From Taibaiella koreensis (GTDB taxonomy: Bacteria; Bacteroidota; Bacteroidia; Chitinophagales; Chitinophagaceae), in NCBI RefSeq assembly GCF_003545715.1, contig NZ_QVNU01000001.1, positions 186,001-250,000 of the forward strand: a DNA stretch of 64,000 nt. Reading direction: 5' to 3'. The notes under the pieces are model-generated. The model searched no databases and was not told the DNA's origin. It saw nothing but the letters and a program-made list of their open reading frames with translations. Positions 52,349 through 61,874 of the stretch are shown in pieces. The translations under genes and the position numbers were made by a program. Numbering within the stretch: position 1 is the stretch's first letter; each line of letters opens with the position of its first letter.

Positions 52349-53479
52349 TTATCCGGCAATCAGCTGGGCTACCCTTTCGTTGACGATCTTGCCATCGTGG
52401 GTAATGCAGCAGCCCTGCACCAGGTCGTCCTGGAAATTCAGGTTCAGCTGCCCTTCATTATCTAGGATCAGCTTCATAAAATTCTGGATGTTTTTACTGT
52501 ACAGCTTGCTCGCATCTGCCGGAGCAGTTGTATGTAAGGCGGAATGTCCGATAATGGTAACCCCGTGTTCGGTTACGGTTTCATTGTTTTTGGTATATTC
52601 CGTATTGCCACCGGTTACGGCCGCGAGATCAATGATCACAGAACCGCCTTTCATGGCCGCGATCATTTCTTTGGTGATCAGTATGGGAGCTGTTCTGCCA
52701 GGTATCTGCGCCGTTGTAATGATCACGTCTGCTTTCGCCGCATGCTCGGCAATTTTGGCCTTTTGCTTTTGCTTGAAATCATCCGATTGTTCTACTGCGT
52801 AGCCACCGGCTTTACTCGCATCCGCTGCGCCTTCCACTTCCACAAACTTCGCGCCCAGGCTCATCACTTCTTCTTTAACTGCCGGCCGGGTATCAAACAC
52901 CTCAACCACAGCGCCCAATCTCCGGGCTGTAGCAATGGCTTGCAGACCGGCTACTCCGGCGCCCAATATCAGTACCTTGGCGGGAGGGATGCTCCCGGCA
53001 GCGGTCATGAACATAGGAAAGTAGCGTGGATAAACATTGGCGGCCAGTAGCACGGCCTTATAGCCGGCAATATTGGCCTGGGAGCTGAGCACATCCATGG
53101 CCTGGGCCCTGGTGGTACGGGGCAAGGTGTCCATACTGAAGACGGTAAGACCTTTTGCTGCCCAATCCTTCATCTTTGCTGCCGCAAACAGAGGTTGATA
53201 AACGCCCAGCAGAATACAGCCTGCGCGTAACGCCGCGATCTCCTGCGCTGCCGGTTCATTAATGCTCAGCAGGATGTCGGCGCGGGAAAGAATTGCAGCC
53301 CTGTCGGCCAGCTGCGCGCCTGCCTGCTCGTATTGCTGGTCAGCATAAAAGGCCCTGGCGCCGGCGCCATATTCTGTAAGTACGGTAAGCTTATTTTTGA
53401 CAAAAATTGCTGCTATATCCGGTACGAGCGATACGCGCGGGTCGTATTCGGGCTCTTTCAATACACCTATTACCAGCAT
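52349..53479 (-). CDS. pntAA: NAD(P) transhydrogenase alpha subunit, NAD-binding part
   Basis: 376 residues from ATG 53479 (MLVIGVLKEPEYDPRVSLVPD is the usual start; a frame extension to 53518 is rejected). It carries KVLILGAGVAGLQAIATARRLGA (NAD site), RTTRAQAMDVLSSQANIAGYKAVL and PGRTAPILITKEMIAAMKGGSVIIDLAA. It binds NADH on the cytosolic side. First gene of the pnt operon. Confidence 0.95.
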   Translation of the reverse strand: MLVIGVLKEPEYDPRVSLVPDIAAIFVKNKLTVLTEYGAGARAFYADQQYEQAGAQLADRAAILSRADILLSINEPAAQEIAALRAGCILLGVYQPLFAAAKMKDWAAKGLTVFSMDTLPRTTRAQAMDVLSSQANIAGYKAVLLAANVYPRYFPMFMTAAGSIPPAKVLILGAGVAGLQAIATARRLGAVVEVFDTRPAVKEEVMSLGAKFVEVEGAADASKAGGYAVEQSDDFKQKQKAKIAEHAAKADVIITTAQIPGRTAPILITKEMIAAMKGGSVIIDLAAVTGGNTEYTKNNETVTEHGVTIIGHSALHTTAPADASKLYSKNIQNFMKLILDNEGQLNLNFQDDLVQGCCITHDGKIVNERVAQLIAG

Positions 53480-53612
53480 GAAGTAGGAATGTTTTAAGTG
53501 ATGAGCAATTGAAAACACAATATAAGCATTTGGACAAGGAAAGCAAATTTTTTTGAACGGTATATGCCTAATATTAAATTGTTGCGGTGAAAAGCAATTG
53601 GGGGAAATTTCC

Positions 53613-53620
53613 TTACTTTG
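53613..53620 (+). promoter_or_regulatory. -7 element of the CoA-transferase gene
   Basis: TTACTTTG, one mismatch to TAnnTTTG, the same variant seen at the toxin-antitoxin promoter (748-755). The ATG follows at 53657. Confidence 0.4.
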
Positions 53621-53656
53621 TGCGGCATAAAAATTACAATGCTGTAAACAGATTAT

Positions 53657-54313
53657 ATGGCTCTAGATAAAAATCAGATCGCAAAAAGGATATCCAGGGA
53701 ACTGAAAGATGGAATGTATGTCAACCTGGGCATTGGTATTCCTACATTGGTGGCGAATTTTGTACCGGAAGATATCGAGATCGAGCTGCAAAGCGAAAAT
53801 GGCATGCTGGGCATAGGTCCTTTTCCTACTGAAGAGGAAGTAGACGCCGACCTTATCAATGCAGGAAAGCAAACGGTAACCCTGCGTACCGGCGGTAGCT
53901 ATTTCGATAGCGCATTAAGCTTTGGTATGATCAGGGCGGGTAAAGTAGATATTACGGTGCTGGGCGCCATGGAAATAGCCGATAATGGCGATATCGCCAA
54001 CTGGAAGGTGCCGGGTAAGATGGTGAAAGGCATGGGCGGTGCAATGGATCTTGTCGCGTCTGCCAAGAATATTATCGTTGCGATGCAGCATACCGACAAG
54101 GCAGGCAATTCCAAATTACTGGCGGAGTGTACACTGCCCATTACCGGTCTGAAGTGTGTGAAGAAAGTTGTGACAGACCTGGGTGTGTTTGAGATCACGC
54201 CGGAGGGCTTCCTGTGTACGGAGTATGCGCCGGGTGTGAGCCTCGATGAGATCAAGGCAAAGACAGCCGGAAGACTGCGGATATCGGATCAGGTGAAGGA
54301 AGTGGAACTATAA
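53657..54313 (+). CDS. scoB: 3-oxoacid CoA-transferase subunit B
   Basis: 218 residues. GIGIPTLVANF and LQSENGMLGIGP with the catalytic glutamate E47 are diagnostic of the beta subunit of succinyl-CoA:3-oxoacid CoA-transferases. It moves CoA from succinyl-CoA to acetoacetate, in ketone-body or branched-chain amino acid use. The alpha subunit (scoA) is not adjacent, although the enzyme needs both; it must lie elsewhere. Single gene with terminator. Confidence 0.92.
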   Translation: MALDKNQIAKRISRELKDGMYVNLGIGIPTLVANFVPEDIEIELQSENGMLGIGPFPTEEEVDADLINAGKQTVTLRTGGSYFDSALSFGMIRAGKVDITVLGAMEIADNGDIANWKVPGKMVKGMGGAMDLVASAKNIIVAMQHTDKAGNSKLLAECTLPITGLKCVKKVVTDLGVFEITPEGFLCTEYAPGVSLDEIKAKTAGRLRISDQVKEVEL

Positions 54314-54341
54314 ACAGAAAAAAGCGAAAAATAATTGGAAC

Positions 54342-54367
54342 GCCCGGCCGAACAGCCGGGCTTTTTT
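54342..54367 (+). terminator. Terminator after scoB
   Basis: GCCCGGC (54342-54348) and GCCGGGC (54355-54361) with six T following. Confidence 0.85.
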
Positions 54368-54495
54368 ATAAGGCGATTATGAAAATCACCCCTTTGGGGT
54401 GACGTCGAAAAGCGCTATGGTAAAGCATTTCACCCGGTTGGGGTTATGGTAGTGGAAGTCGCTTCCGCTTACCTTTAGACCCTAAACCGCTCCCT

Positions 54496-56934
54496 ATGAA
54501 ATTAACCCTACTCCTTAGCTGTCTCTTTTCTTTATGCGGTAGCGTTTCCTTTGCGCAGTCCACCTGCTCCCTTTCCGGCAAGCTCAAAGACACAAAGGGC
54601 GAGCCTTTGCCCGGTGCTTCGCTGATGCTCTTTCGTGATACGGTTCTGCTCAGGACGGCTATTTCCGATGCCGGCGGCGGGTTCATCCTGGAAGCGCTGC
54701 CTCAAGGCACTTATACCGTAAAGGCTTCCTCCGTAGGTTTTGAGCCCTATACATCGACACCTGTAATGCTACAAGCAAACCTTATCTTGCCCGATATCCT
54801 GCTGAAAGAGCAAGGCGGTCAGCTCCGGGAAGTCACGATACAGGCCCAGAAACCCTTTATAGAGGTAAGAGCAGATAAAATTGTGGTCAATGTAGAGAAC
54901 AGCATCGTTAGCGCCGGTTCTTCCGTTATGGATGTGCTGCAACGTTCGCCCGGTGTTAATGTGGACAACAACGACAATATATCCTTGAAGGGGAAGGTTG
55001 GTGTTGTGATATGGATCGATGGTAAGCCTTCTCCCATGCAAGGCGCCGATCTGGCTACGGTGTTGCGTGCCATGCCTGCCGGTTCGGTAGATAAGATCGA
55101 GATCATCGCCAATCCCGGCGCACGGTTTGATGCGGCGGGCAGCGGCGGCATCATCAATATCAAAACAAAGAAGGACAAACGGCTGGGCCTGAACGGGACG
55201 GCTACCTTGAGTTACGGGCAAGGTCAATATCCCAAATACGGTGCAGGAATTAATCTCAACTACCGCAACAAAAAGCTGAATGTGTATGCCAACTATAATT
55301 ATGCCTACCGTTACTGGTTCAATCACCTGATGCTGGACCGCAAATTCCTGGACACCACCGGCGATAGTCGCCAGCTATTCCGCTACAACCAGGATAACTA
55401 TTCTTTGTATAATTTCAGCAACCATATCGCCAGTGCCGGAGTTGACTATAGTATAGGTCCCCAGACTACGGTGGGTGCGGCGTTAAGCTTCAGCAGCAAC
55501 AGCTTTGATCCCAAGGCCGACAATGTTTCGCAGGCCCTGGATGGTAGCAACAGGCTGCTGTACAATTTCAATACGACCGGACGGCATACCAATTTTTATT
55601 ACAACTATGCTGCCAACATCAACCTGCGCCATAGTTTCGACAGCAGCGGCAGGGAGCTGAGCATTGATGCAGATTACGCCGCTTTTGAAAACCAGAGCAA
55701 CCAGTACTTTGTAACTACTTACCGCAATCCCGATGGCAGCGTTTATCAACCCGACTATTATCTCAAGAGCGACCTGGAAGGCGTAACTCGCATCCAGTCG
55801 CTTAAAGCCGACTATGTTCATCCCCTGGATCATGGGCTGCGATTGGAAGCCGGGCTGAAAGCCAGCTTTGCGCAAGCCGACAATGAACCGCTTTTCTATG
55901 AGATGGTCAACGGCGACTATACATTGGATACCAAAAGGAGCAATCATTTTATATACCAGGAAAATATCAATGCCGGTTATGTGAATGCCAGTAAAGACTG
56001 GTCTAAATGGAGTATGCAGCTGGGGCTGAGGGTGGAAAATACCAATGCGCAATGGGAGCAGCGCACCACAAGCCAGCAATATGATACCAGCTATACGCAG
56101 TTGTTCCCCAGCCTGGCGCTACAGTATCACCTCCACGCAAAGCATGACCTGGGCATTACCTTCAGCCGCAGGATCGAAAGACCTAATTACCAGCAGCTGA
56201 ATCCCTTTAAATACTTTATCGATAAAACGACCTACCGGGAGGGCTATCCTTATCTGCAGCCGGCCTCGTTCTACTCTGTCGAGCTGTCGCATACCTTCAA
56301 TCAACGCTTTGTAACCACCTTTACGTTCGGTATCAATAAAGGGGTGATCACCGAGGTAATCCAACCTAGCGAAACGGAAGATTCTGTTACGGTGCAAACC
56401 AATAAGAACCTGAGGCAGATGACCTTCGTGGGATTAAGCGGAGCCTATCCTTTTCAGCTTACCCGCTGGTGGAGCAACGTGACCAATTTTAATATTTATT
56501 ACGCCCTTTACGAGGGTAATATTGCCAACACGCCCTTGCGTAACGGCAGCCCTACCTTCGACCTGAACACCAACAATACTTTCCTGTTGCCGGGTGACTT
56601 CTCTGCCGAGCTGGGCTTTTTTTACCAGGCACGACAGATATATGGTTATATGGATGTGCAACCTTTATGGATGCTGAATGCAGGTATTCAGAAGCATCTG
56701 CTGAGGAAACGGGCCACGATCAAGCTCAATATCCAGGATATATTTTTTACGGGTTATCCCAGGGCGACTTCGGTTTATACCGGCTATCGCGAAGATTTCG
56801 TAGCGGAACGGGAGACACGGGTAGCCAATATCGCTTTTATTTATCGTTTCGGGAAAAATACCGTTTCACCGGTGCGAAAGCGTGGTGGCGGTGCGGAGGA
56901 AGAAAAGAACAGGGCCGCAAGCGGCAATTCCTAA
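54496..56934 (+). CDS. Outer-membrane beta-barrel family protein with carboxypeptidase-like domain
   Basis: 812 residues. Signal peptide (about 1-21, LFSLCGSVSFAQ), carboxypeptidase-regulatory-like domain (about 25-105), a plug-like segment (VMDVLQRSPGVNVDNNDNISLKG, IEIIANPGARFDAAGSGGIINI), and a long barrel with RIERPNYQQLNPF and a last part GYREDFVAERETRVANIAFIYRFG. This is the OMP_b-brl_3 type, a TonB-receptor-like family with no known ligand. A small hairpin (TCACCCC/GGGGTGA, 54386-54402) lies in its leader. A strong terminator follows. Confidence 0.82.
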   Translation: MKLTLLLSCLFSLCGSVSFAQSTCSLSGKLKDTKGEPLPGASLMLFRDTVLLRTAISDAGGGFILEALPQGTYTVKASSVGFEPYTSTPVMLQANLILPDILLKEQGGQLREVTIQAQKPFIEVRADKIVVNVENSIVSAGSSVMDVLQRSPGVNVDNNDNISLKGKVGVVIWIDGKPSPMQGADLATVLRAMPAGSVDKIEIIANPGARFDAAGSGGIINIKTKKDKRLGLNGTATLSYGQGQYPKYGAGINLNYRNKKLNVYANYNYAYRYWFNHLMLDRKFLDTTGDSRQLFRYNQDNYSLYNFSNHIASAGVDYSIGPQTTVGAALSFSSNSFDPKADNVSQALDGSNRLLYNFNTTGRHTNFYYNYAANINLRHSFDSSGRELSIDADYAAFENQSNQYFVTTYRNPDGSVYQPDYYLKSDLEGVTRIQSLKADYVHPLDHGLRLEAGLKASFAQADNEPLFYEMVNGDYTLDTKRSNHFIYQENINAGYVNASKDWSKWSMQLGLRVENTNAQWEQRTTSQQYDTSYTQLFPSLALQYHLHAKHDLGITFSRRIERPNYQQLNPFKYFIDKTTYREGYPYLQPASFYSVELSHTFNQRFVTTFTFGINKGVITEVIQPSETEDSVTVQTNKNLRQMTFVGLSGAYPFQLTRWWSNVTNFNIYYALYEGNIANTPLRNGSPTFDLNTNNTFLLPGDFSAELGFFYQARQIYGYMDVQPLWMLNAGIQKHLLRKRATIKLNIQDIFFTGYPRATSVYTGYREDFVAERETRVANIAFIYRFGKNTVSPVRKRGGGAEEEKNRAASGNS

Positions 56935-56985
56935 AGAGGGTAGTAGTCTCAGGCAAGAACCATATCGCAAGGTTTTTTTGCCGCA

Positions 56986-57010
56986 GCCGGTGTTCTCACC
57001 GGCTTTTTTT
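56986..57010 (+). terminator. Terminator after the outer-membrane barrel gene
   Basis: GCCGGTG (56986-56992), loop TTCT, CACCGGC (56997-57003), then seven T. Confidence 0.85.
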
Positions 57011-57049
57011 AGGTACATAATGTCCCCTTTTTAGGTATATTCTGTCCCT
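57011..57049 (+). promoter_or_regulatory. Tandem direct repeats upstream of the NarL-type kinase gene
   Basis: AGGTACATAATGTCCCC (57011-57027) and AGGTATATTCTGTCCCT (57033-57049), 22 bases apart, that is two helix turns. Each has a weak inverted form (GGTACAT with ATGTCCC). A third related copy, AGGTATATATACCC, lies behind the regulator gene (59715-59728). Such paired sites suit binding of the response regulator encoded downstream. Confidence 0.5.
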
Positions 57050-57131
57050 TAAAATCACTGTAGACGGGTATTTTAAATTGTACTTTGTTTTTATACTTTT
57101 ATAGGAAGCCATTAAACCTAATTGGAGCCCT

Positions 57132-59057
57132 ATGAAAGGATGCCTGCTCGTCATATTGCTCTGCCTGCCGGTAACAGCCATCTTTTCTCAAACCAGGGCT
57201 ATAGACAGTATGCGTAGTAAAATCTACAGTGCTGCTGCTCCTGCTCTTAAAAAGCAGATGCTGCTGGAAGCGCTTCAGTCGCAACGTTCGCTTAACCTGG
57301 ATACTTTGTATAGCTACGTCGCCCAGGCGGATGGCATCCGGCCGCATACGCCTGAGGCAGCGCTGGAGATCGGAGAGGCCAGAGCGTATTATTACTTGCG
57401 TATGGGCAAGACCGATTCGGCCCAGGCGGTTGTTGACAAAGGGTTAAGGGCCCTTGCCGGTTTCGGGGGCAGGATCCCGGTACGGCTGCAGATGATCTTC
57501 GGGTTGCTGCACGGGAGTATTCATTTGCGTAAGAATGATCTTAAGCTGGCGCTTGATGATTTCTTTACCGTATTGAGCCAGGCCGAAAGAAGCCGGAGTG
57601 AGGCCTTGCAGATCAGGGCCTTGAATGGCATAGGCTGGGTGTATATGGAAATGGTGCAGTATGAAGAGGCGATCAAATGGTTTCGCAAAGCGCTCGCTGT
57701 GCCGCGACGGCTGGCGCGCGCCAACAACTTTTGCCCGGTATACAGCAACCTGGCTTCCTGCTACGGCGCCCTGAGCATAAGCGATTCGGCGCATCGCTAT
57801 GTAGAAGAAGCCCTCGCCTTCTCAATGCAATATGAGGATTTTACCTCTGAGGCCAATTCCCTGGTGATCAAAGCCAACATCGTTATGGCGGAAGGCCGGT
57901 ACCCGGAAGCGATAACCTTGCTGAAACAGACCATTACACTGCGTAAAATGCTGAAGGACCCTTATTATGTACTTTCCGACCTGTGCATTCTCTCCAATAT
58001 TTATGCGAGTATGGGCCGTACCAATGAGGCCCTTGCCGCTGCTAACGAAGCGATGATGATTGCCCGCAGGTACGATATCCGCGCCAAGTTGCCGATGATC
58101 TATACCTCCTTCGAAACGATCTACGCCCGGAGTAAGGATTATGAAAAGCTGGCCCGTACCTATGAAGAGCACCTGGCAATAAAAGATTCCGTTTACAGGA
58201 AGAACCTGGAAGAGGAGCTGGCCGACCGGGAGGCCTGGTACGAAACGGACAAAAAGGAAAGGGAGATCACACGTCAGAACCTCGTCATCCAGCACCAGCG
58301 CGATAGGGCCCAGGTAACCTTGTTCAGTCTATCAGGCCTTATTGTGCTCATCGGCGCCGGCGGCCTCATCTATGTTCAGCGCTATAAGGCCGGCCAGCAA
58401 AAGGAACGGTTTCGCTCTATGCTGGAGGCCGAGCAAAGGGAACGGATGCGTATTGCCAGAGATCTGCACGACAGCATTGGGCAAATGTTATCAGTGGTAA
58501 AGATGAATGTTTCCAATATACACTACCAGGCGCCGCCGGATGAGCAGGCAGCTACCGCAAACACACTGGCCATCGTCGATCGTACCATACAGGAGGTGCG
58601 GCATATTTCGCATAACCTCATACCCGAAGAGCTGGATTTTGGTATTGCCAATGCTTTGGAAGAGCTGTGCCGGAAGATCAATGAGGCCGGCGAAACACGG
58701 ATAAAGCTGGATCTCCCTGACGATATAGGGAGCCAGGAATGGGACAAGCCATTTGCTCTTTCTCTTTATCGCATCGTACAGGAGCTGCTGGCCAATATGC
58801 TGAAGCATGCCCGGGCCAAACAGATACAGTTAAGCCTGACGCAGAAAGAAGATACGCTGATGCTTATTGTGGCAGATAACGGAATCGGGTTCGATACTAA
58901 TATGTTGAAAGATGCCCGTGGGCTGGGCTGGAAGAATATCCGGGCCCGGGTACAGCTGCTGAATGGCCGCATGGCCATTCAATCGGAGCAAACAAACGGA
59001 ACACAAATAACCATTGTCATACCCTTATGCACGACGAAGAAAGAATGCCGATCCTGA
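57132..59057 (+). CDS. Tetratricopeptide-repeat sensor histidine kinase (NarL type)
   Basis: 641 residues: signal peptide (about 1-21), about six TPR-like repeats (about 90-340; AEGRYPEAITLLKQTI, GRTNEALAAANEAM), a coiled segment, one membrane helix (about 395-412), then HisKA_3 with the histidine in RMRIARDLHDSIGQML and an ATPase domain (LLANMLKHARAK, DNGIGFD, GLGWKNIRARV). The periplasmic TPR region is the likely sensor. It overlaps the response-regulator gene, which confirms the pair. Ligand unknown. Confidence 0.92.
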   Translation: MKGCLLVILLCLPVTAIFSQTRAIDSMRSKIYSAAAPALKKQMLLEALQSQRSLNLDTLYSYVAQADGIRPHTPEAALEIGEARAYYYLRMGKTDSAQAVVDKGLRALAGFGGRIPVRLQMIFGLLHGSIHLRKNDLKLALDDFFTVLSQAERSRSEALQIRALNGIGWVYMEMVQYEEAIKWFRKALAVPRRLARANNFCPVYSNLASCYGALSISDSAHRYVEEALAFSMQYEDFTSEANSLVIKANIVMAEGRYPEAITLLKQTITLRKMLKDPYYVLSDLCILSNIYASMGRTNEALAAANEAMMIARRYDIRAKLPMIYTSFETIYARSKDYEKLARTYEEHLAIKDSVYRKNLEEELADREAWYETDKKEREITRQNLVIQHQRDRAQVTLFSLSGLIVLIGAGGLIYVQRYKAGQQKERFRSMLEAEQRERMRIARDLHDSIGQMLSVVKMNVSNIHYQAPPDEQAATANTLAIVDRTIQEVRHISHNLIPEELDFGIANALEELCRKINEAGETRIKLDLPDDIGSQEWDKPFALSLYRIVQELLANMLKHARAKQIQLSLTQKEDTLMLIVADNGIGFDTNMLKDARGLGWKNIRARVQLLNGRMAIQSEQTNGTQITIVIPLCTTKKECRS

Positions 59058-59680
59058 TTGCCGATGACCACCAGCTGGTGATCGACGGGCTCAAGAGTAT
59101 GCTGGTTTCAGAGCCACAGTACCATATTGCGGCCGAGGCCAATGACGGGGAGCAGGCCTGGGATCTGATCACCGCTACCTCCGGCCAATTCCGCTTGCTG
59201 ATTACCGATGTCAACATGCCTCTGCTATCGGGTGTGGCGCTTTGCCGTAGGGTGAAGCAAAGCTATCCCGGTATCAAGGTGCTGATCGTGTCGATGTACA
59301 ATAGTGTCTCAGTCGTAAAAGAAGCGGTCGCTGCCGAAGCAGATGGCTATATCCTGAAAAATACCGGTAAGACGGAGTTCCTCAAGGCCCTGCATCGCAT
59401 CTCCGATGGTGGCACTTATTTTACCCAGGATATCTTACCGATCATCTACGGGCAGTATCAGAAGGAAAAGCAGCAAGAGGAGGCGTTGGACCATCTTTCA
59501 CAGCGTGAGAAGGAAATACTGGCGCTCATCGTCAAGGAGCATACCAGTGAGGAAATTGCAGCACAGCTGTTCATCAGCAAGAAAACAGTAGATAATCACC
59601 GGGCGCACCTGCTGGAAAAAACCAATTGCAAATCGACTATAGGATTGGTAAAATATGCTATCAAGAACGGAATAGAATAA
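59045..59680 (+). CDS. NarL/LuxR-family response regulator
   Basis: 211 residues from ATG 59045, which starts the receiver directly (MPILIADDHQ); an ATG at 59027 would add six residues. Phospho-aspartate in LLITDVNMPLLSG, lysine in YILKNTGK, and a C-terminal LuxR HTH (LSQREKEILALIVKEHTSEEIAAQLFISKKTVDNHR). It overlaps the kinase gene by 13 bases. Likely binds the AGGTAYAT-type sites at 57011-57049 and 59715-59728. Confidence 0.93.
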   Translation: MPILIADDHQLVIDGLKSMLVSEPQYHIAAEANDGEQAWDLITATSGQFRLLITDVNMPLLSGVALCRRVKQSYPGIKVLIVSMYNSVSVVKEAVAAEADGYILKNTGKTEFLKALHRISDGGTYFTQDILPIIYGQYQKEKQQEEALDHLSQREKEILALIVKEHTSEEIAAQLFISKKTVDNHRAHLLEKTNCKSTIGLVKYAIKNGIE

Positions 59681-60224
59681 AGTATAAACAGGTACGGGAG
59701 AACCGGCCGGGAATAGGTATATATACCCATAGATTACCGCAGGAATCCCTATTGCAGAATAAGCTCTTTCTTGCCAACTTTGTATTACCCGTTTTAAACC
59801 CTGAACCTGCATGATGAAACGACAACTACACGCACATCCTACCGTTTTAATGTTGGTAGCTGCCTTCCGGCAACACAATAATCGCATTCATTCCGGTACG
59901 GCCAACCAGCTGTACGCTTAAAATGGTTATCATCAGGAACGATTTGCTGACACCGTGCCTGAAACTAACCCATAAACAGTAAACAGCAGCTGACGGAACC
60001 GGCCAGACTGAGGTGTACGATATACCCGACCTTTGTTGGATAGCCGGAGCAGTGCCGCACTCACTGCAACCGTACGACGCGCCAATGCGCCGGTCCGTCC
60101 CCTGCCTGTGTTCCCGATCTTATTCTCCCCCAAACCAGCCCAGAACTAGCGGTGGCCCGGCTGCCCCGTTGCCGGCCATCTCTTGGCACAGCGGCTCCTA
60201 TATGCCCTGCCCTGAAGACAAATG
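59681..60224. other. Long intergenic region before the aldehyde dehydrogenase gene
   Basis: About 545 bases. It contains the palindrome GGTATATATACC (59717-59728). A 36-codon frame lies at 59811-59921 (MMKRQLHAHPTVLMLVAAFR...), behind a TTGCCAACTTTG promoter-like sequence. I cannot support it as a gene. The frame open from 60013 into the aldehyde dehydrogenase gene lacks coding character upstream of 60271. Confidence 0.5.
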
Positions 60225-60253
60225 CAAAAGGGATGGTTTTTTCCTCCCTTTTG
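60225..60253. promoter_or_regulatory. Inverted repeat over the aldehyde dehydrogenase promoter
   Basis: CAAAAGGGA (60225-60233) and TCCCTTTTG (60245-60253), perfect 9-bp arms with 11 bases between. It lies 5 bases upstream of the -7 element, covering the -33 region, so it could be an operator. With the T-run inside it could instead be a weak terminator hairpin. Confidence 0.5.
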
Positions 60254-60258
60254 TATTT

Positions 60259-60266
60259 TATCTTTG
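60259..60266 (+). promoter_or_regulatory. -7 element of the aldehyde dehydrogenase gene, leaderless arrangement
   Basis: TATCTTTG, exact TAnnTTTG, four bases before the ATG at 60271. Transcription would begin at about the start codon. Confidence 0.6.
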
Positions 60267-60270
60267 TACC

Positions 60271-61728
60271 ATGAAAATAGCAGCACCCAAACAGATACTC
60301 AACTATATAGGCGGTGAATTTTGCGATCCTGAAAAAGGACAATTCATGGACAACGTCAATCCCGCTACAGGTGAGGTATACAGCCAAACCCCGGATAGCG
60401 ATGAAGAGGACGTGCAACTGGCTGTTGACGCTGCGCAAAAGGCTTTTCCTGCCTGGAGCACTGCTACACCCGAATTCCGGTTTAAGATACTCAACCGTAT
60501 AGCCGAACTGATCGAGACTAACCTCGACGACTTTGCCCTGGCAGAAACGAATGATAACGGCAAGCCGCTTTGGCTCAGCAAGAAAGTAGATATTCCCAGG
60601 GCCTCCGACAATTTCCGGTTCTTTGCTACCGGATTGATGCATTTTGCCTCGGAAAGCCACAGCATGCAGGATAAGGCAATCAACTATACGCTACGCAGCC
60701 CTATTGGTGTAGTGGGTTGCATCTCTCCCTGGAACCTGCCGCTCTACTTGTTTACCTGGAAAATAGCGCCAGCCCTGGCGGCAGGCAATTGTGTGGTGGC
60801 CAAGCCTTCCGAAGTAACACCTATGACAGCTTACCTGCTTTGCGAGATCGCACAGCAAGCCGGGCTGCCGGCCGGTGTGCTCAATATCGTTCATGGCGGT
60901 GGTCCCCGCTGCGGATCGGCTATTGTAGCCCATCCCGGCATCAAAGCGATATCGTTTACCGGCAGCACCCGTGCCGGCAAAGACATTGCGGCCACAGCGG
61001 CGCCTATGTTCAAGAAGCTGTCGCTGGAGCTGGGCGGAAAGAATCCCAATATCATCTTCGCCGATTGTGACTGGGAAAAGATGATGCGGACTACGTTGCA
61101 GTCTTCATTCGCCAACCAGGGGCAGATATGTCTTTGCGGCAGCCGTATCCTGGTAGAAGAAAGCATTTATGAAAAATTCAAATCGGAGTTTGTCGAAAAA
61201 GTACGGGCCCTGCATCCCGGCGATCCGCTGGAACCCACATCAAAGCAAGGTGCAATAGTGAGCAAGCTTCATTTTGATAAAGTGCTGGGCTGTATAGCGC
61301 TGGCCCGCGAGGAAGGTGGAACCATACTGCTGGGCGGCAAGGCGGTTGAGCCCGAAGGGCGCTGTGCCAATGGCTATTTTATCGAGCCCACCATTATTGA
61401 AGGTCTTGGCCCCGATAGCCGCACTAATATGGAAGAAATATTCGGCCCTGTTGTGACCCTGCAATCTTTCAAAACGGAAGAGGAAGCGTTACGCCTGGCC
61501 AATGCCAGCGACTACGGTCTGGCCGCTACCATCTGGACCGAAAACGTAACGCGCGCTCATCGCGTGGCTGCCATGGTGCATAGCGGCATCATATGGGTCA
61601 ACTGCTGGTTGCTGCGCGATCTGCGCACTCCCTTTGGCGGCTTCAAAAACAGCGGTGTGGGCCGTGAAGGCGGCTGGGAGGCCCTGCGCTTCTTTACCGA
61701 ACCCAAAAATGTTTGTATTGAGCTTTAA
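60271..61728 (+). CDS. Aldehyde dehydrogenase (ALDH8-like)
   Basis: 485 residues from ATG 60271. Catalytic cysteine C287 in NQGQICLCGSRI, general base E253 in LELGGKNPN, NAD-binding FTGSTRAGKDI. The ICLCGSRILVEESIYEKF stretch resembles 2-aminomuconic/2-hydroxymuconic semialdehyde dehydrogenases, so a role in tryptophan (kynurenine) breakdown is possible. No other kynurenine gene is adjacent. The promoter has an inverted repeat that may serve as operator. A terminator follows. Confidence 0.88.
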   Translation: MKIAAPKQILNYIGGEFCDPEKGQFMDNVNPATGEVYSQTPDSDEEDVQLAVDAAQKAFPAWSTATPEFRFKILNRIAELIETNLDDFALAETNDNGKPLWLSKKVDIPRASDNFRFFATGLMHFASESHSMQDKAINYTLRSPIGVVGCISPWNLPLYLFTWKIAPALAAGNCVVAKPSEVTPMTAYLLCEIAQQAGLPAGVLNIVHGGGPRCGSAIVAHPGIKAISFTGSTRAGKDIAATAAPMFKKLSLELGGKNPNIIFADCDWEKMMRTTLQSSFANQGQICLCGSRILVEESIYEKFKSEFVEKVRALHPGDPLEPTSKQGAIVSKLHFDKVLGCIALAREEGGTILLGGKAVEPEGRCANGYFIEPTIIEGLGPDSRTNMEEIFGPVVTLQSFKTEEEALRLANASDYGLAATIWTENVTRAHRVAAMVHSGIIWVNCWLLRDLRTPFGGFKNSGVGREGGWEALRFFTEPKNVCIEL

Positions 61729-61750
61729 TCTTCGCGGTATCAATATATAA

Positions 61751-61781
61751 ATGCTCCGGTGCTTGGCGCCGGAGCATTTTA
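61751..61781 (+). terminator. Terminator after the aldehyde dehydrogenase gene
   Basis: ATGCTCCGG (61752-61759 region) and CCGGAGCAT (61769-61777), stem of 8-9 bp followed by TTTTA. Confidence 0.75.
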
Positions 61782-61874
61782 TTATCATAGAAGATGTCGT
61801 ACAGTCGAGGCTCGCTTCCGATTGCTTGCAAGGCATAACTACCGGTCATCGCTCTCCGCCGTTCCTTCAGGACC

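Noticed and set aside
60013-60270. N-terminal extension of the aldehyde dehydrogenase
   Set aside because: It includes the promoter and an inverted repeat; family members start near residue 1 of the ATG at 60271.
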